Shown here: piece by piece, positions 19,334 to 28,784 of the stretch
Layout: the number at the start of each line of letters is the position of its first letter
Position numbering within the stretch: position 1 is the stretch's first letter
Assembly (NCBI GenBank): GCA_009773805.1
Contig: WTXA01000002.1
Coordinates: 434,001 to 498,000 of the forward strand
DNA: 64,000 nucleotides
Direction: 5' to 3'
DNA from: Fusobacteriota bacterium
GTDB taxonomy: Bacteria > Bacillota > TC1
Made by a program: the position numbers and the translations under genes
Notes under the pieces: generated by a model
The model's input: only the letters and a program-made list of their open reading frames with translations
Databases searched by the model: none
Told to the model about the DNA's origin: nothing

Positions 19334-20668
19334 TTAAAACTTTCCAGTTTCTAAAGACTCTTTTATTTGGTTAACAACTTGCTTTATTTCAGGATTAGTT
19401 TGGATACCTATAGCTATTTTATCACAAGCATGCATAACTGTGGTATGATCTTTTCCACCAAATGAACTTCCAATTTTTGGTAAAGAAAAATCTGTAAGCT
19501 CTCTAATAAGATACATAGCAATTTGTCTTGGAAAAGATATATTTCTTGATCTTCTTCTAGAAATCATTTCCTCTACAGAAATACCATAGAAGGTAGCAAC
19601 AGCTTTTTTAATTGTTTGATCATTTAATTTCATTTTTATTTGTTTATTAGTAATATCCTTTAAAGTTTCATCAATAAAGGATTCATCAATAGATTTTCTA
19701 TCTATATTATGAAGTGTTACATAGGCATCAACTCTTAATAATGAACCTTCTAATTCTCTAATATTAGATGTAATTTTACTTGCTATCATTGAATAAATAT
19801 CATCATTTAGCTTGATACCATCTAGACTAGCTTTTTTTCTTAAAATAGCCACTCTAGTTTCAAAATCAGGTTGACCAATATCTGTTGATAAACCCCAGTT
19901 GAATCTTGAGGTTAGTCTTTCTTCTATTTTAAGTTTTGCTGGTGGTTCATCACTAGAAATAACTATTTGTTTATTAGCATCTTTTAAGGTGTTGAAAGTG
20001 TGGAAAAATTCATCTTGAGTTTTTTCTTTATTCTCTAAGAACTGAATATCATCAATAAGTAGTAAATCTATATTTCTATATTTATTTCTAAAATTCTCAA
20101 TCTTTCCATCTTTTAAAGAATTGATTAAATCGTTAGTAAATGTCTCTGAAGATACATAAAGTACATTAGCTTTAGGATTTAACTCCTGGTAGTGATGACC
20201 TATGGCATGCATCAGGTGTGTCTTACCTAAACCAACACCTCCATAAATATATAGAGGATTGTATAATTTTGCAGGATTTTCAGCTACTGCAAGACTGGCA
20301 GCATGGGCAAAACGGTTGTTCTCTCCAACAACAAAATCTTCAAAGATATATTTAGGATTTAAATTACTTGTTGATAAGTTCTGGCTTTTAGTTTTATTAA
20401 CAATTTTAACATACTCTTCTGAAGAGTTTTCCACAAATTCCAAGTCCAAGTTTTTATTGCATGCTAAATTAACAACTTCATTTATTAAATGATAGTAACT
20501 CTTTGACAAAAACTTTTTAGCAAAGCTGTTAGGAACTGAGATATATGCCTTGTCATATTCAATTTTTATGATGTTAGTCTCTTTGAACCAAGCGTCATAA
20601 GTGTTTTGATTGCTTATTTTTTCTTTTAAAAGCTTGGTAAAATTATAATTGATTGATTCAAATGGCAT
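19334..20668 (-). CDS. dnaA: Chromosomal replication initiator protein DnaA
   Basis: Binds DnaA boxes and melts the origin. The 444-residue protein has the N-terminal DnaB-interaction domain, AAA+ domain with Walker A GGVGLGKTHLMHA and Walker B LLIDDIQFLE, and domain IV with the DnaA signature around GGKDHTTVMHACDK. Three exact DnaA boxes precede it, indicating autoregulation or origin function. It reads in the same direction as the rpmH-parB block, which is not the common Firmicutes arrangement. Confidence 0.97.
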   Translation of the reverse strand: MPFESINYNFTKLLKEKISNQNTYDAWFKETNIIKIEYDKAYISVPNSFAKKFLSKSYYHLINEVVNLACNKNLDLEFVENSSEEYVKIVNKTKSQNLSTSNLNPKYIFEDFVVGENNRFAHAASLAVAENPAKLYNPLYIYGGVGLGKTHLMHAIGHHYQELNPKANVLYVSSETFTNDLINSLKDGKIENFRNKYRNIDLLLIDDIQFLENKEKTQDEFFHTFNTLKDANKQIVISSDEPPAKLKIEERLTSRFNWGLSTDIGQPDFETRVAILRKKASLDGIKLNDDIYSMIASKITSNIRELEGSLLRVDAYVTLHNIDRKSIDESFIDETLKDITNKQIKMKLNDQTIKKAVATFYGISVEEMISRRRSRNISFPRQIAMYLIRELTDFSLPKIGSSFGGKDHTTVMHACDKIAIGIQTNPEIKQVVNQIKESLETGKF

Positions 20669-20696
20669 AGCAAAACTCCTTGTGATTTATTGAGGT

Positions 20697-20705
20697 TGTG
20701 GATAA
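20697..20705 (-). promoter_or_regulatory. DnaA box 1
   Basis: TGTGGATAA on the plus strand, the exact complement of the consensus TTATCCACA, 29 bases before the dnaA start. Confidence 0.8.
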
Positions 20706-20725
20706 ACTAGTAAGTTATACAGAAG

Positions 20726-20734
20726 TTATCCACA
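20726..20734 (+). promoter_or_regulatory. DnaA box 2
   Basis: Exact TTATCCACA on the plus strand, opposite in orientation to box 1 and 20 bases from it. Confidence 0.8.
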
Positions 20735-20798
20735 ATTAAGATTTTGAATTGATTTTAATCCTATATACTTTTGGATGTATTAAGAATGATAACAAAAT

Positions 20799-20807
20799 TT
20801 ATCCACA
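20799..20807 (+). promoter_or_regulatory. DnaA box 3
   Basis: Exact TTATCCACA on the plus strand, 64 bases from box 2 in the same orientation. Confidence 0.8.
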
Positions 20808-20965
20808 ATTACAACCTTAAAAAAGTGTAAAATTTTTGTGGAAAATTTTAAAATTCACTTGTAAAAAACGAAACTACTTAGTGGTGGGTTATAAAGTAGT
20901 CTTACATAAAATTACAGACATTAAACATAAAAATATTTTATTACATATGTATTAAATATGCAATA

Positions 20966-20998
20966 AAAAAGAGCAGGTTTTATACCTGCTCTTTTCTC
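20966..20998 (-). terminator. Intrinsic terminator after gcvH
   Basis: On the minus strand AAAAGAGCAGGT and its complement enclose a short AT loop and are followed by six T. It isolates gcvH transcription from the dnaA region. Confidence 0.85.
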
Positions 20999-21008
20999 AA
21001 TTTTTAAC

Positions 21009-21380
21009 TTATTTTTTGATGAATTCTTCATACTCACTGTTTGACATTAGTGAATCAAGTTGTGATGCATCTTCAAGCTCTAAAGCGAAAACCCAACCTT
21101 TGTTATAAGGATCTTCGTTGATAGCTGCTGGCTCATCTTCTAAGTCAGTATTAATTTCTACAACTTTTCCTGATATAGGTGAGTATACGTCTGAAACTGC
21201 TTTTACAGATTCAATAGTTGCAATATTATCATCTTGCTTGAATACAGCATCTAATTCTGGTAATTCAACAAATACAACATCGCCCATAGCGTGTTGAGCA
21301 TAATCGCTTATTCCAACGATTCCTTTGTTACCTTCTAAACGAACCCATTCGTGGTTTTTAGTAAATTTTAAGTTTTCCAT
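21009..21380 (-). CDS. gcvH: Glycine cleavage system H protein
   Basis: Lipoyl carrier protein of glycine cleavage, shuttling the aminomethyl arm. The 123-residue protein has the lipoylated lysine Lys60 in IESVKAVSDVYSPISG. The start at 21380 has GGAGG six bases upstream; a longer reading from 21422 would begin inside the -10 element. gcvP, gcvT and lpd are not in the window, but lipB and lipA at 39-41 kb could lipoylate it. Confidence 0.93.
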   Translation of the reverse strand: MENLKFTKNHEWVRLEGNKGIVGISDYAQHAMGDVVFVELPELDAVFKQDDNIATIESVKAVSDVYSPISGKVVEINTDLEDEPAAINEDPYNKGWVFALELEDASQLDSLMSNSEYEEFIKK

Positions 21381-21420
21381 TTTGTTCCTCCATTTGTTTG
21401 AATTTAAAACACATACATAC

Positions 21421-21426
21421 ATTATA
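21421..21426 (-). promoter_or_regulatory. -10 element for gcvH
   Basis: Perfect TATAAT on the minus strand 40 bases before the gcvH start. The -35 hexamer is weak. Its position rules out the longer gcvH reading frame. Confidence 0.5.
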
Positions 21427-21470
21427 CAATTTTTTAATAAATTTTACAGTATTTTTTAATAAAATATAAA

Positions 21471-22517
21471 TTAATCCCCAAAAGAAATCCCTATTGACCT
21501 ACAGGCTTCCATAACAGGATTGTCTTTTTTTACAACATTCAAAAATCCTGCAACTTGTTCAAGTGGTATGGCTTGCGCCTTATTGTCTATATATCCCACC
21601 ATATTACCAAAGTTTTCTGCTTCAATAAGATTGGCTACATTTGCACCTAAAATTGTAGCTAGATTTCTATCAAAGGCATTAGGTGAACCTCCTCTTTGCA
21701 CGTATCCCAGCACTGTCAGTCTACTTTCATAAGGAGTATGTTTTTCTATTTTTCTTGCTAGACGTTGACCAATACTTCTAAATTTTCTTTTTCCAGCTAG
21801 TTCTGATATAGATAATTCAATTTCATCTAAACTGATGGCCCCTTCTGCTACACAAATAATAGTTGAATCTTTTTTCTGTTCAACACGCTTGTTAATACAT
21901 TCATAAACTCTTTTGAAAGAGAATGGGATCTCTGGTATCAATATTACATCACTACCACTCGATAGACCTGCGTGTAAGCCAATCCAACCAGCTTTATGAC
22001 CCATTACTTCAACAACCATCACCCTGTTATGAGAAGAGGCTGTAGAATGTATTCTGTCAATTGCTTCAGTAGCAATATCAACTGCTGAAGAAAAGCCGAA
22101 AGATACATCTGTTCCTGCTATGTCATTGTCTATTGTTTTGGGTAAAGTTATAATGTTCAGTCCAAGTTCCTTTTGAAGGCTATATGCGGTTTTTTGGGTT
22201 CCATTACCACCAATTACTACTAGAGCACTAAGATCATGACTTCGATAATTGTGTAATATAGATCTTAATTTTTCATCTTTGTTTTCACCTTTAAAGGGCT
22301 TTATTCGAGAAGTTTTAAGCATAGTTCCACCTTTAGTTAAAAAACCTGAAGTATCACTAATAGTGGTATAGTTGTTATCAATTAATCCACCGAATCCAAA
22401 ATAAAAGCCAACTGTTTCCATATTGTGCAATTCTTTAGCTGACTTAACAACTCCTCTAATGGCTGCATTTAAACCTGGGGCATCTCCACCTGAAGTTAAT
22501 ATTCCTATTTTTTTCAT
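21471..22517 (-). CDS. 6-phosphofructokinase family protein, phosphoryl donor uncertain
   Basis: Phosphorylates fructose 6-phosphate at C1 in glycolysis. The 348-residue protein has GILTSGGDAPGLNAAIRG at the N-terminus, GGNGT at residues 103-107 and PKTIDND at 126-132, plus IMGHKAGW-like VEVMGHKAGWIGLHAG. The aspartate of the usual ATP-enzyme GGDGS is Asn here, and the glycine of PGTIDND is Lys127, a change linked to pyrophosphate use in other PFKs. A GGNGT/PKTIDND subgroup exists in anaerobes, so ATP or PPi dependence is left open. Eight bases follow the cvpA stop. Confidence 0.85.
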   Translation of the reverse strand: MKKIGILTSGGDAPGLNAAIRGVVKSAKELHNMETVGFYFGFGGLIDNNYTTISDTSGFLTKGGTMLKTSRIKPFKGENKDEKLRSILHNYRSHDLSALVVIGGNGTQKTAYSLQKELGLNIITLPKTIDNDIAGTDVSFGFSSAVDIATEAIDRIHSTASSHNRVMVVEVMGHKAGWIGLHAGLSSGSDVILIPEIPFSFKRVYECINKRVEQKKDSTIICVAEGAISLDEIELSISELAGKRKFRSIGQRLARKIEKHTPYESRLTVLGYVQRGGSPNAFDRNLATILGANVANLIEAENFGNMVGYIDNKAQAIPLEQVAGFLNVVKKDNPVMEACRSIGISFGD

Positions 22518-22524
22518 TATTCAC

Positions 22525-23067
22525 CTACTTGCTGATTATTTCAATCAATAGCGGAACATTGTTTTCTACAATTGATTTTAGTATATAGGATTCATTGATA
22601 ATTACTATACCTGTTGTAGTATTGTTCATTAATAAAACTAGACTTATTAAGTAGCCTGAAATGAAAACAATTATAACACCAAGTACTAAACCTAAAATAA
22701 GGCCCCCCAGTCTATTAAGAATATTGGTTAAGAAAAAATCTTCAAATAAACCCAATAACAAATTGCTAATTAATGAAAGAAATAAGAAGACAGCAATGAA
22801 AATTATGACTGAAGTCACAACACTACTTAAAAGTGTCTGAACAATTTGATCAATAAAATTACCACTTAATATTTTTGGTAGTTCAATATTATTTGGAATA
22901 TATTTTTCTATTATTGGTCTTAATAAAATTTGTAAGTAGTAGGTTCCTATGAAAGATAATATTATTTTAGCTACCCCGAACAAACCTTTCAAGAAACCTC
23001 TTTTAAAGCAGATGGTTACTGTTATTAAAAAAATTACCAGTAATACAATATCTATAATTATAGCCAT
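22525..23067 (-). CDS. CvpA family membrane protein
   Basis: A 180-residue protein with four hydrophobic segments (about residues 3-20, 25-48, 78-105 and 118-145) and the family-type N-terminus DIVLLVIFLITVTICFKRGF. CvpA proteins are named for colicin V production in E. coli, but their biochemical role in Firmicutes is unclear. Sits between yajQ and the phosphofructokinase gene. Confidence 0.8.
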   Translation of the reverse strand: MAIIIDIVLLVIFLITVTICFKRGFLKGLFGVAKIILSFIGTYYLQILLRPIIEKYIPNNIELPKILSGNFIDQIVQTLLSSVVTSVIIFIAVFLFLSLISNLLLGLFEDFFLTNILNRLGGLILGLVLGVIIVFISGYLISLVLLMNNTTTGIVIINESYILKSIVENNVPLLIEIISK

Positions 23068-23077
23068 AATATACTCC

Positions 23078-23572
23078 TTATGATCTGAAGTTTATAAATT
23101 GTAAAGGTATATCTAAATCTTTTTCTTTTAATAGAGATATAACTGTTTGTAGATCGTCGATATTTTTAGCTGTAACTCTGACAACTTCACCTTGAATCTG
23201 ACTTTGAACCTTTAGTTTACTTTCTTTGATTTCCTTGACTACTTTTTTCGCTATATCTTGATTTATTCCTTGTTTTAAGGTTATTACTTGTTTAACCATT
23301 GAACCAGCAGTAGTTTCTATTTTACCATAATCAAAAATCTTTAATGAAAGGCCTCTTTTTATGGCCTTAGATTGCAGAATATCCACCATGGCGTTTATCT
23401 TACTGTCGTTTTCTGCAGATAGTGTAATTGCTTCTTTTGTTAGATTTACTTCGGCTTTTGAACCTTTAAAATCATACCTTGTTATAATTTCCTTTTTAGT
23501 TTGATTGATTGCATTGTCCATTTCTTGCATGTCAAATTCTGAAACAATGTCAAATGATGCATCTTTAGCCAT
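23078..23572 (-). CDS. yajQ: YajQ family nucleotide-binding protein
   Basis: A 164-residue protein with the family N-terminus [19 protein letters not shown], the [10 protein letters not shown] segment, and a C-terminal [14 protein letters not shown]. YajQ proteins bind cyclic di-GMP or RNA in some species; no role is established in clostridia. It begins two bases from the selB stop. Confidence 0.92.
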   Translation of the reverse strand: MAKDASFDIVSEFDMQEMDNAINQTKKEIITRYDFKGSKAEVNLTKEAITLSAENDSKINAMVDILQSKAIKRGLSLKIFDYGKIETTAGSMVKQVITLKQGINQDIAKKVVKEIKESKLKVQSQIQGEVVRVTAKNIDDLQTVISLLKEKDLDIPLQFINFRS

Positions 23573-23574
23573 TT

Positions 23575-25458
23575 TTACCTCCTTGTTAGTACCCTTTTAT
23601 TTTCTATTCTTTTTGTTATCTTTATATAATCTAGATGTTCCATAAAAGGAACAATGTATTTTCTAGATGTATTAAGTATATCCTTTGCAGTAGCTATTTC
23701 AATAGATTCATTAGCAAAACAGTGTTGCTTTATCTTATTTATAGCATCCTCATAAACAAATTTAGTTAAATAAATATTTTCATCAATCTTTATTAGTTCA
23801 CCAATATCCATTAGATAATTGTGATACTTGCTATATTTGTCATATGGAAGTTTTAAAAGCTCTGCCATTTCTTTTGGATTTTTGACATTTAAGCCATCAT
23901 TGGAAAAAACAGATATAATCCCATCTATATTTTTCTTATCTTGAGCACTTAGATTAACTACATAACCTTTGGCTCTAAGTAGCTCCCCTGTTGATTCCAA
24001 TTCATTCCCTATTAATAAGCGAATTATGTTATTAAAGTTTTTTTGAGATTTTTCCTTGAAGAATTTAGATCTTATCTCTTCCTTTGCAACACCTGCAGCC
24101 AAAGGAGCTTTAGTTAACTTTTCTTCAATGTATTCTAATATTTCTTCAATTAAACTAATTTTTTTCTCATTAAGAAGGTACTGATTATCAAAAACAAGTA
24201 TTCTTTCACTATTTTTTGAAACTATTTCTTGTATTTCATCTTTGCTTATTGCTAGCTTGAGAGAAATTTTATCAAGTGTAATAAAGGGAAATGAATAGAT
24301 AAGAGATATAAGCTTATCCTCTAATGAACCTTCAGACTTCTTCCTTAATTCAATAATAAAATCTTTATCCATTCTTTTAAACTTTGTTGGTGAAGCTTCG
24401 ATTATTTTAAAACCACCCAAAGTTTCACTAGCATTTTCTTTTCTAACGATTAAATTATCACCATAAACTGTACCAAGTGCCTTGTCCAAATAAAGAGCAG
24501 CTAGTTTTTCCTCACCGGGGTAGATGTCGTCACCTTCAAGAAGTATTAGTTTACCTGTGGTTTCACCGGTACCAAGATGAATTCTGATTTTATCTAGGTT
24601 GTGCATGCTTGGTTTATCTTTAAGTAAAGTAAAAACTCCACTAACCTTATAGGTTGGTTGAATTATATTTTCTTTTAACAGTACTGACCCAGAAGGTATT
24701 TCCTTTATTGATAAATCAGGTATATTTAAAGCAACTCTTTGTCCCGCATAAGCAGTTTCTACATTCTTGTTGTGTACTTGTATATTCCTAACTTTTACTC
24801 TTTGGTCAATAGGAAATACTTTTAGTTGATCACCTTTTGATATTTCTCCACTCCAAAGGGTACCAGTTACAACTGTACCGTGTCCTTGAAGGGTAAATAC
24901 TCTATCTATAGGAAGTCTTGGGTAGTTGCCCAAGTCTTTGGCTGGTAATGATGTTATCATCTCAAGCAGCTTGTTTTTCAGGCTGTCTATGCCCTCATGA
25001 CTTATACTATCAACTGGAATTATTGGAGTATCTATAAAATCTCTATCTAAAAGGTAATCTTTAATATCATCAATTACTAAATTCAAGAAATCATCTTCAA
25101 CTAAACATTTTTTAGTCAGGGCAACTATGACGTTTTTAATTCCAAGTAGTGAAATTATATCAATATGTTCCTTGGTTTGTGGCATTATACCTTCAGTCGC
25201 AGCTATAACTAGTAAAACAAGATCCATACCTGAAGCTCCTGAAAGCATTTGTTGGATAAATTTTTCATGTCCTGGTACATCAACAAGCCCTAGGGTAATT
25301 TCATCGGTAAGTTTAAGAGGGGCAAAGCCAAGCTTTATTGACATACCTCTTTGCTGTTCTTCTTTTAATCTATCAGTTTGTACTCCTGTTAAAGCTTTTG
25401 CTAATTCAGTCTTACCATGGTCTATATGACCGGCAGTACCTACAATATAGAAACTCAT
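23575..25458 (-). CDS. selB: Selenocysteine-specific elongation factor
   Basis: Delivers Sec-tRNA to UGA codons followed by a SECIS element. The 627 residues have the GTPase domain with [25 protein letters not shown] and a TKK guanine site, EF-Tu-like beta-barrels, then C-terminal winged helices (about 375-627) that bind SECIS RNA. It overlaps selA by four bases. selD and the Sec-tRNA gene are not in the window. Its presence implies selenoproteins elsewhere in the genome. Confidence 0.96.
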   Translation of the reverse strand: MSFYIVGTAGHIDHGKTELAKALTGVQTDRLKEEQQRGMSIKLGFAPLKLTDEITLGLVDVPGHEKFIQQMLSGASGMDLVLLVIAATEGIMPQTKEHIDIISLLGIKNVIVALTKKCLVEDDFLNLVIDDIKDYLLDRDFIDTPIIPVDSISHEGIDSLKNKLLEMITSLPAKDLGNYPRLPIDRVFTLQGHGTVVTGTLWSGEISKGDQLKVFPIDQRVKVRNIQVHNKNVETAYAGQRVALNIPDLSIKEIPSGSVLLKENIIQPTYKVSGVFTLLKDKPSMHNLDKIRIHLGTGETTGKLILLEGDDIYPGEEKLAALYLDKALGTVYGDNLIVRKENASETLGGFKIIEASPTKFKRMDKDFIIELRKKSEGSLEDKLISLIYSFPFITLDKISLKLAISKDEIQEIVSKNSERILVFDNQYLLNEKKISLIEEILEYIEEKLTKAPLAAGVAKEEIRSKFFKEKSQKNFNNIIRLLIGNELESTGELLRAKGYVVNLSAQDKKNIDGIISVFSNDGLNVKNPKEMAELLKLPYDKYSKYHNYLMDIGELIKIDENIYLTKFVYEDAINKIKQHCFANESIEIATAKDILNTSRKYIVPFMEHLDYIKITKRIENKRVLTRR

Positions 25459-26849
25459 AGTTTTTCTCCATGATAAATTCTTGAAAATTCAGCAACAAGC
25501 ATCTTAAAATCTTCATCTTTGATAGTTCTTAGATCCATTATCAGCTGGTTGTCTTTTACTCTGACTATTATAGGTATTGTGTTGAATCTTAATTTATCTA
25601 CTATCTTAGGAATACTGATACCTTCACTATCAGCTAGTACAAGACTGTAAGAAGGAAACATTTTATCAGGCAGGGAACCTCCCCCAGACAGTGAATTGAT
25701 TTTTTTGATTGAGAATACTATAGCTTCTTGCTTGAACATTTGGGAAAGTAGTAAGGCTTTTTCTTTTAGTTCTTCAAGACTTATTGTTAACATGTTGATT
25801 GTAGGGTTATCAATTCTAACTTTTTCCATGTCCAAATATTCTAATAGTGTGCCTTCTAATGCTGATAAGGTTAGTTTATCTACTCGTACAGCTCTTAAAA
25901 ATTGGTTTTTCTTTATTATATCTATAAGTTTTTTCTTACCTACTATAATTCCACCTTGTGGACCTCCTAAAAGCTTATCCCCACTAAAGGAGAGGATATC
26001 TACGCCACTAGTTATAAGTTGTTTGACAGTAGGTTCATTTATTCCATAAGCAGTAAAGTCGAATAATGCACCACTACCCAAGTCATAGTAGATTGGAACT
26101 CTCTTCTTTTTACTTAAAGGGACTAACTCCTCTGCAGTAATAGTTTTAGTAAAACCGTTTATAGTGTAATTGCTGTTGTGAACTTTTACCATAAGAGCAG
26201 TATTTTTGTTAATTGCATCTTCATAGTCAAATAAATGTGTCTTATTAGTGGTTCCTACTTCTTTTAATATTGCCCCACCGAAATCCATAACATTAGGTAT
26301 TCTAAATGAACCACCAATTTCAACTAGTTCACCTCTAGAGACTATTGATTCTTTGCCTTTACTTAGTGCTGTTAGTATTAGAAGTACTGCAGCAGCATTA
26401 TTATTTACTACCAGGGCATCTTCGCAACCTGTAAGTTTTTTTAGCAAATCAGTAATATGGTCATATCTTGATCCTCTTTTACCAGTGTCTAAATTTAGTT
26501 CAAGATTTGAATATTGGTCTGCTAGTAAGTATAGGTTTTCTTTAGCTTTTTTTGAAAGTATTGCTCTTCCTAAATTAGTGTGAAGTACTGTGCCAGTGCA
26601 ATTCAGAACTTTTTGTAGCTTTGGTTTTTGCTCAAGGGTTATTAATTTAAAAGTATTAGATATAATTGATGAATCAATGCTAGCTTCATCAGTTAATTGT
26701 CCCTCAGTTATTTTTTTTCTTGTAATTGAAATTCCTAATTTAATAGAGTCCATTAAATAGGAGTCACTATATATCTCTCTAATACCCTCAAATTCTTTGA
26801 GCTGCAAGAGTTTATCTACTTTCTTTATCTTTCTGAATAAGTCTTTCAT
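25455..26849 (-). CDS. selA: L-seryl-tRNA(Sec) selenium transferase
   Basis: PLP enzyme that converts seryl-tRNA(Sec) to selenocysteyl-tRNA(Sec) using selenophosphate. The 464-residue protein has the N-terminal tRNA-binding part, VLNCTGTVLHTNLGRA, and the PLP lysine Lys292 in SFSGDKLLGGPQGG. It is coupled to selB by a four-base overlap and lies one base from the upstream PLP-enzyme gene. Confidence 0.96.
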   Translation of the reverse strand: MKDLFRKIKKVDKLLQLKEFEGIREIYSDSYLMDSIKLGISITRKKITEGQLTDEASIDSSIISNTFKLITLEQKPKLQKVLNCTGTVLHTNLGRAILSKKAKENLYLLADQYSNLELNLDTGKRGSRYDHITDLLKKLTGCEDALVVNNNAAAVLLILTALSKGKESIVSRGELVEIGGSFRIPNVMDFGGAILKEVGTTNKTHLFDYEDAINKNTALMVKVHNSNYTINGFTKTITAEELVPLSKKKRVPIYYDLGSGALFDFTAYGINEPTVKQLITSGVDILSFSGDKLLGGPQGGIIVGKKKLIDIIKKNQFLRAVRVDKLTLSALEGTLLEYLDMEKVRIDNPTINMLTISLEELKEKALLLSQMFKQEAIVFSIKKINSLSGGGSLPDKMFPSYSLVLADSEGISIPKIVDKLRFNTIPIIVRVKDNQLIMDLRTIKDEDFKMLVAEFSRIYHGEKL

Positions 26850-27896
26850 TTAATGCCCCCTACCTCTGATTTTGTAACTATCAAAAAGTTTATTACCATC
26901 AAATACATGCATTTCATCGAATAAGTTAACTACAGCGCAAGCATGATTTGGTATTATTGTAAGTTGATCACCAACTTTAAAATTATTTATTCCATTGCCA
27001 GTTACAATACCATGTTCTTCAGATAATCTTTCTATTATTAGTGATTTATCTTCAACTATTAGACCAAAGCCTTTAAGCAGACTATTACCGTGAACTCCAC
27101 TGTCACTTGATAAGGACTTACTACCAGCATCTATAACTATATACTCCTTATAAATTGCAAGAATGGTAGATTTAACAAAAAGTGAACACTCATTCTCCTT
27201 GCAAACGCCAAGATTAATCATAGTATTGTCATAAAAAACATAATTGCCAGGTCGTATTTCATCAATACCTGGTATTTTTAATAGTTCTTTAGCTGTAGGA
27301 GTTGAACCAGCTGACGCTAACAAGGAAGGTAATTTATGACTAAGAACTGCCGCAGCTTCAACTTTAGCAACAACTTCTTTAGGTAGCAATCCACTATAAC
27401 TCTGCCCCCCATGGGTTAAAAGCCCTATTATCATAATGTTTTCTAATTCAGTAATTTGTTCAATAGTATCTTCTGTTTCTTCAGGTTGAATTCCAAGCCT
27501 TTTTAAACCACAGTCGACTTTCAGATAGGCTATCAGAGGATTTGATCTACTGAAATATCTATTTAAGTACTTGGCATGTTCAAAATCAAGGACTATCGAC
27601 CTTAAATCAATATTTTTTCCAAGTTTCAGATAGCTACTAATTTTTTCCTCTCCGATTAGAGGATAGGCTAAGGTTATTGATTCTATACCGCCTTTTATTA
27701 GCATCTCAACCTCTTTAAGTGTAGAGGCCGTAATGCCTGATGCTCCAAATCTTATCTGTTGTTTAGCAATTTCCACAGTTTTATGGCTCTTACAATGTGG
27801 TCTTATATCTACATCTGCCTCGTTAGCTAATTTAGCCATCGTTTTTATATTTTCTAACATTTTCCTATAATTTATATAGATGTATGGTGTAAGCAT
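26850..27896 (-). CDS. D-threonine aldolase/D-serine dehydratase-like PLP enzyme
   Basis: Fold-type III PLP enzyme of the alanine racemase N-terminal superfamily with a C-terminal DSD1-like domain. In the 348-residue version the PLP-lysine region is RPHCKSHKT (Lys39 likely), the phosphate loop is near SAGSTPT, and PNHACAVVN (His318, Cys320) gives the zinc site of DSD1/D-threonine aldolases. The substrate is unknown. The ATG at 27896 follows a GGGGAG; a GTG at 27929 would extend the frame through the parS site but has no ribosome binding site. The position just before selA may be chance or a link to amino-acid selenium metabolism. Confidence 0.8.
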   Translation of the reverse strand: MLTPYIYINYRKMLENIKTMAKLANEADVDIRPHCKSHKTVEIAKQQIRFGASGITASTLKEVEMLIKGGIESITLAYPLIGEEKISSYLKLGKNIDLRSIVLDFEHAKYLNRYFSRSNPLIAYLKVDCGLKRLGIQPEETEDTIEQITELENIMIIGLLTHGGQSYSGLLPKEVVAKVEAAAVLSHKLPSLLASAGSTPTAKELLKIPGIDEIRPGNYVFYDNTMINLGVCKENECSLFVKSTILAIYKEYIVIDAGSKSLSSDSGVHGNSLLKGFGLIVEDKSLIIERLSEEHGIVTGNGINNFKVGDQLTIIPNHACAVVNLFDEMHVFDGNKLFDSYKIRGRGH

Positions 27897-27908
27897 GTTC
27901 TCCCCAAT

Positions 27909-27924
27909 TGTTTCACGTGAAACA
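27909..27924. promoter_or_regulatory. parS centromere site 1
   Basis: Perfect 16-bp palindrome TGTTTCACGTGAAACA, the universal parS consensus, in the 36-base gap between parB and the PLP-enzyme gene. Confidence 0.95.
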
Positions 27925-27932
27925 TTCACTAA

Positions 27933-28784
27933 TTATTTGGACAAAAGTATATCTGTAATTCGCATTAAATCTTCCTTAGTATAATAATCTAAAGTTATTG
28001 AACCCTTATTCTTACCTTTTATCGATACTTTAGTTCCAAATGAACCTTCTAATCTCTTCTCAACATCTCTAATATGAATATCCTTCTCAACTTTAACATT
28101 ATTTTTATGGGGCCTAATTCTCTCAATTGTAAAATCTTTAACGAGAACTTCAGTTTCTCTAACACTTAGTTTATGTTTGATAATATAATTTGCTAGCTCT
28201 AATTGATGTTCACTAGGTACTGAAAGTATACTTCTACCATGACTAGAAGATATTAAGCTTTCTTCAATATAGGCTTTTACTTCACCTGGGAGATGTAAAA
28301 GTCTAAGGCTATTAGTTATATAGGTTCTGCTTTTTCCAAGTTTTATAGCCAACATTTCTTGTGTTAACAAATAACTATCAATTAATTTTTGATAAGCAAG
28401 ACTCTCTTCAATTGGCGATAGATTTTCTCTTTGAATATTTTCAATAATAGCAACTGCTGCAGAATTAACATCATCCATATTCCTGATTATACCAGGCACT
28501 TCAGACAATCCAGCTAAAGCAGAGGCTCTTAATCTTCTTTCACCTGCTATTAAGTAAAAAACACCATCTCTTTTAGTTACTATTAGTGGTTGTATTACAC
28601 CATTTTCCTTTATTGATTCAGCAAGTTCTTTAAGTGAATCAGGAGAAAATCTTTTTCTTGGTTGATCAGGGTTTGCTTTGATTAAATCAATAGGTAACAT
28701 CAAAACCCTACCATCAGCACTAGCACTTGCCTCATTGTCTGGTATAAGGGCCGATAAGCCTCTTCCTAAGCCTTTTTTAACCAC
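27933..28784 (-). CDS. parB: Chromosome partitioning protein ParB (Spo0J)
   Basis: CTP-dependent clamp that loads at parS and spreads to recruit SMC. The 283-residue protein has the ParB/Srx domain with GERRLRAS (CTP pocket) near residue 80, a helix-turn-helix near LTQEMLAIKLGKSRTYITN, and a C-terminal dimer domain. GTG start with AAGGAGG upstream, overlapping parA by eight bases. Confidence 0.95.
   Translation of the reverse strand: MVKKGLGRGLSALIPDNEASASADGRVLMLPIDLIKANPDQPRKRFSPDSLKELAESIKENGVIQPLIVTKRDGVFYLIAGERRLRASALAGLSEVPGIIRNMDDVNSAAVAIIENIQRENLSPIEESLAYQKLIDSYLLTQEMLAIKLGKSRTYITNSLRLLHLPGEVKAYIEESLISSSHGRSILSVPSEHQLELANYIIKHKLSVRETEVLVKDFTIERIRPHKNNVKVEKDIHIRDVEKRLEGSFGTKVSIKGKNKGSITLDYYTKEDLMRITDILLSK

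Larger units (their letters stand above)
20669..21008. other. Candidate replication origin region upstream of dnaA
   Basis: 340 bases without a gene between dnaA and gcvH. It holds three exact 9-mer DnaA boxes (20697-20705, 20726-20734, 20799-20807), a one-mismatch box TGTGGAAAA at 20837-20845, AT-rich sequence (about 20810-20960) suitable for unwinding, and the gcvH terminator at its right end. Whether it is the active origin or only the dnaA autoregulatory region cannot be decided from sequence. Confidence 0.6.
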
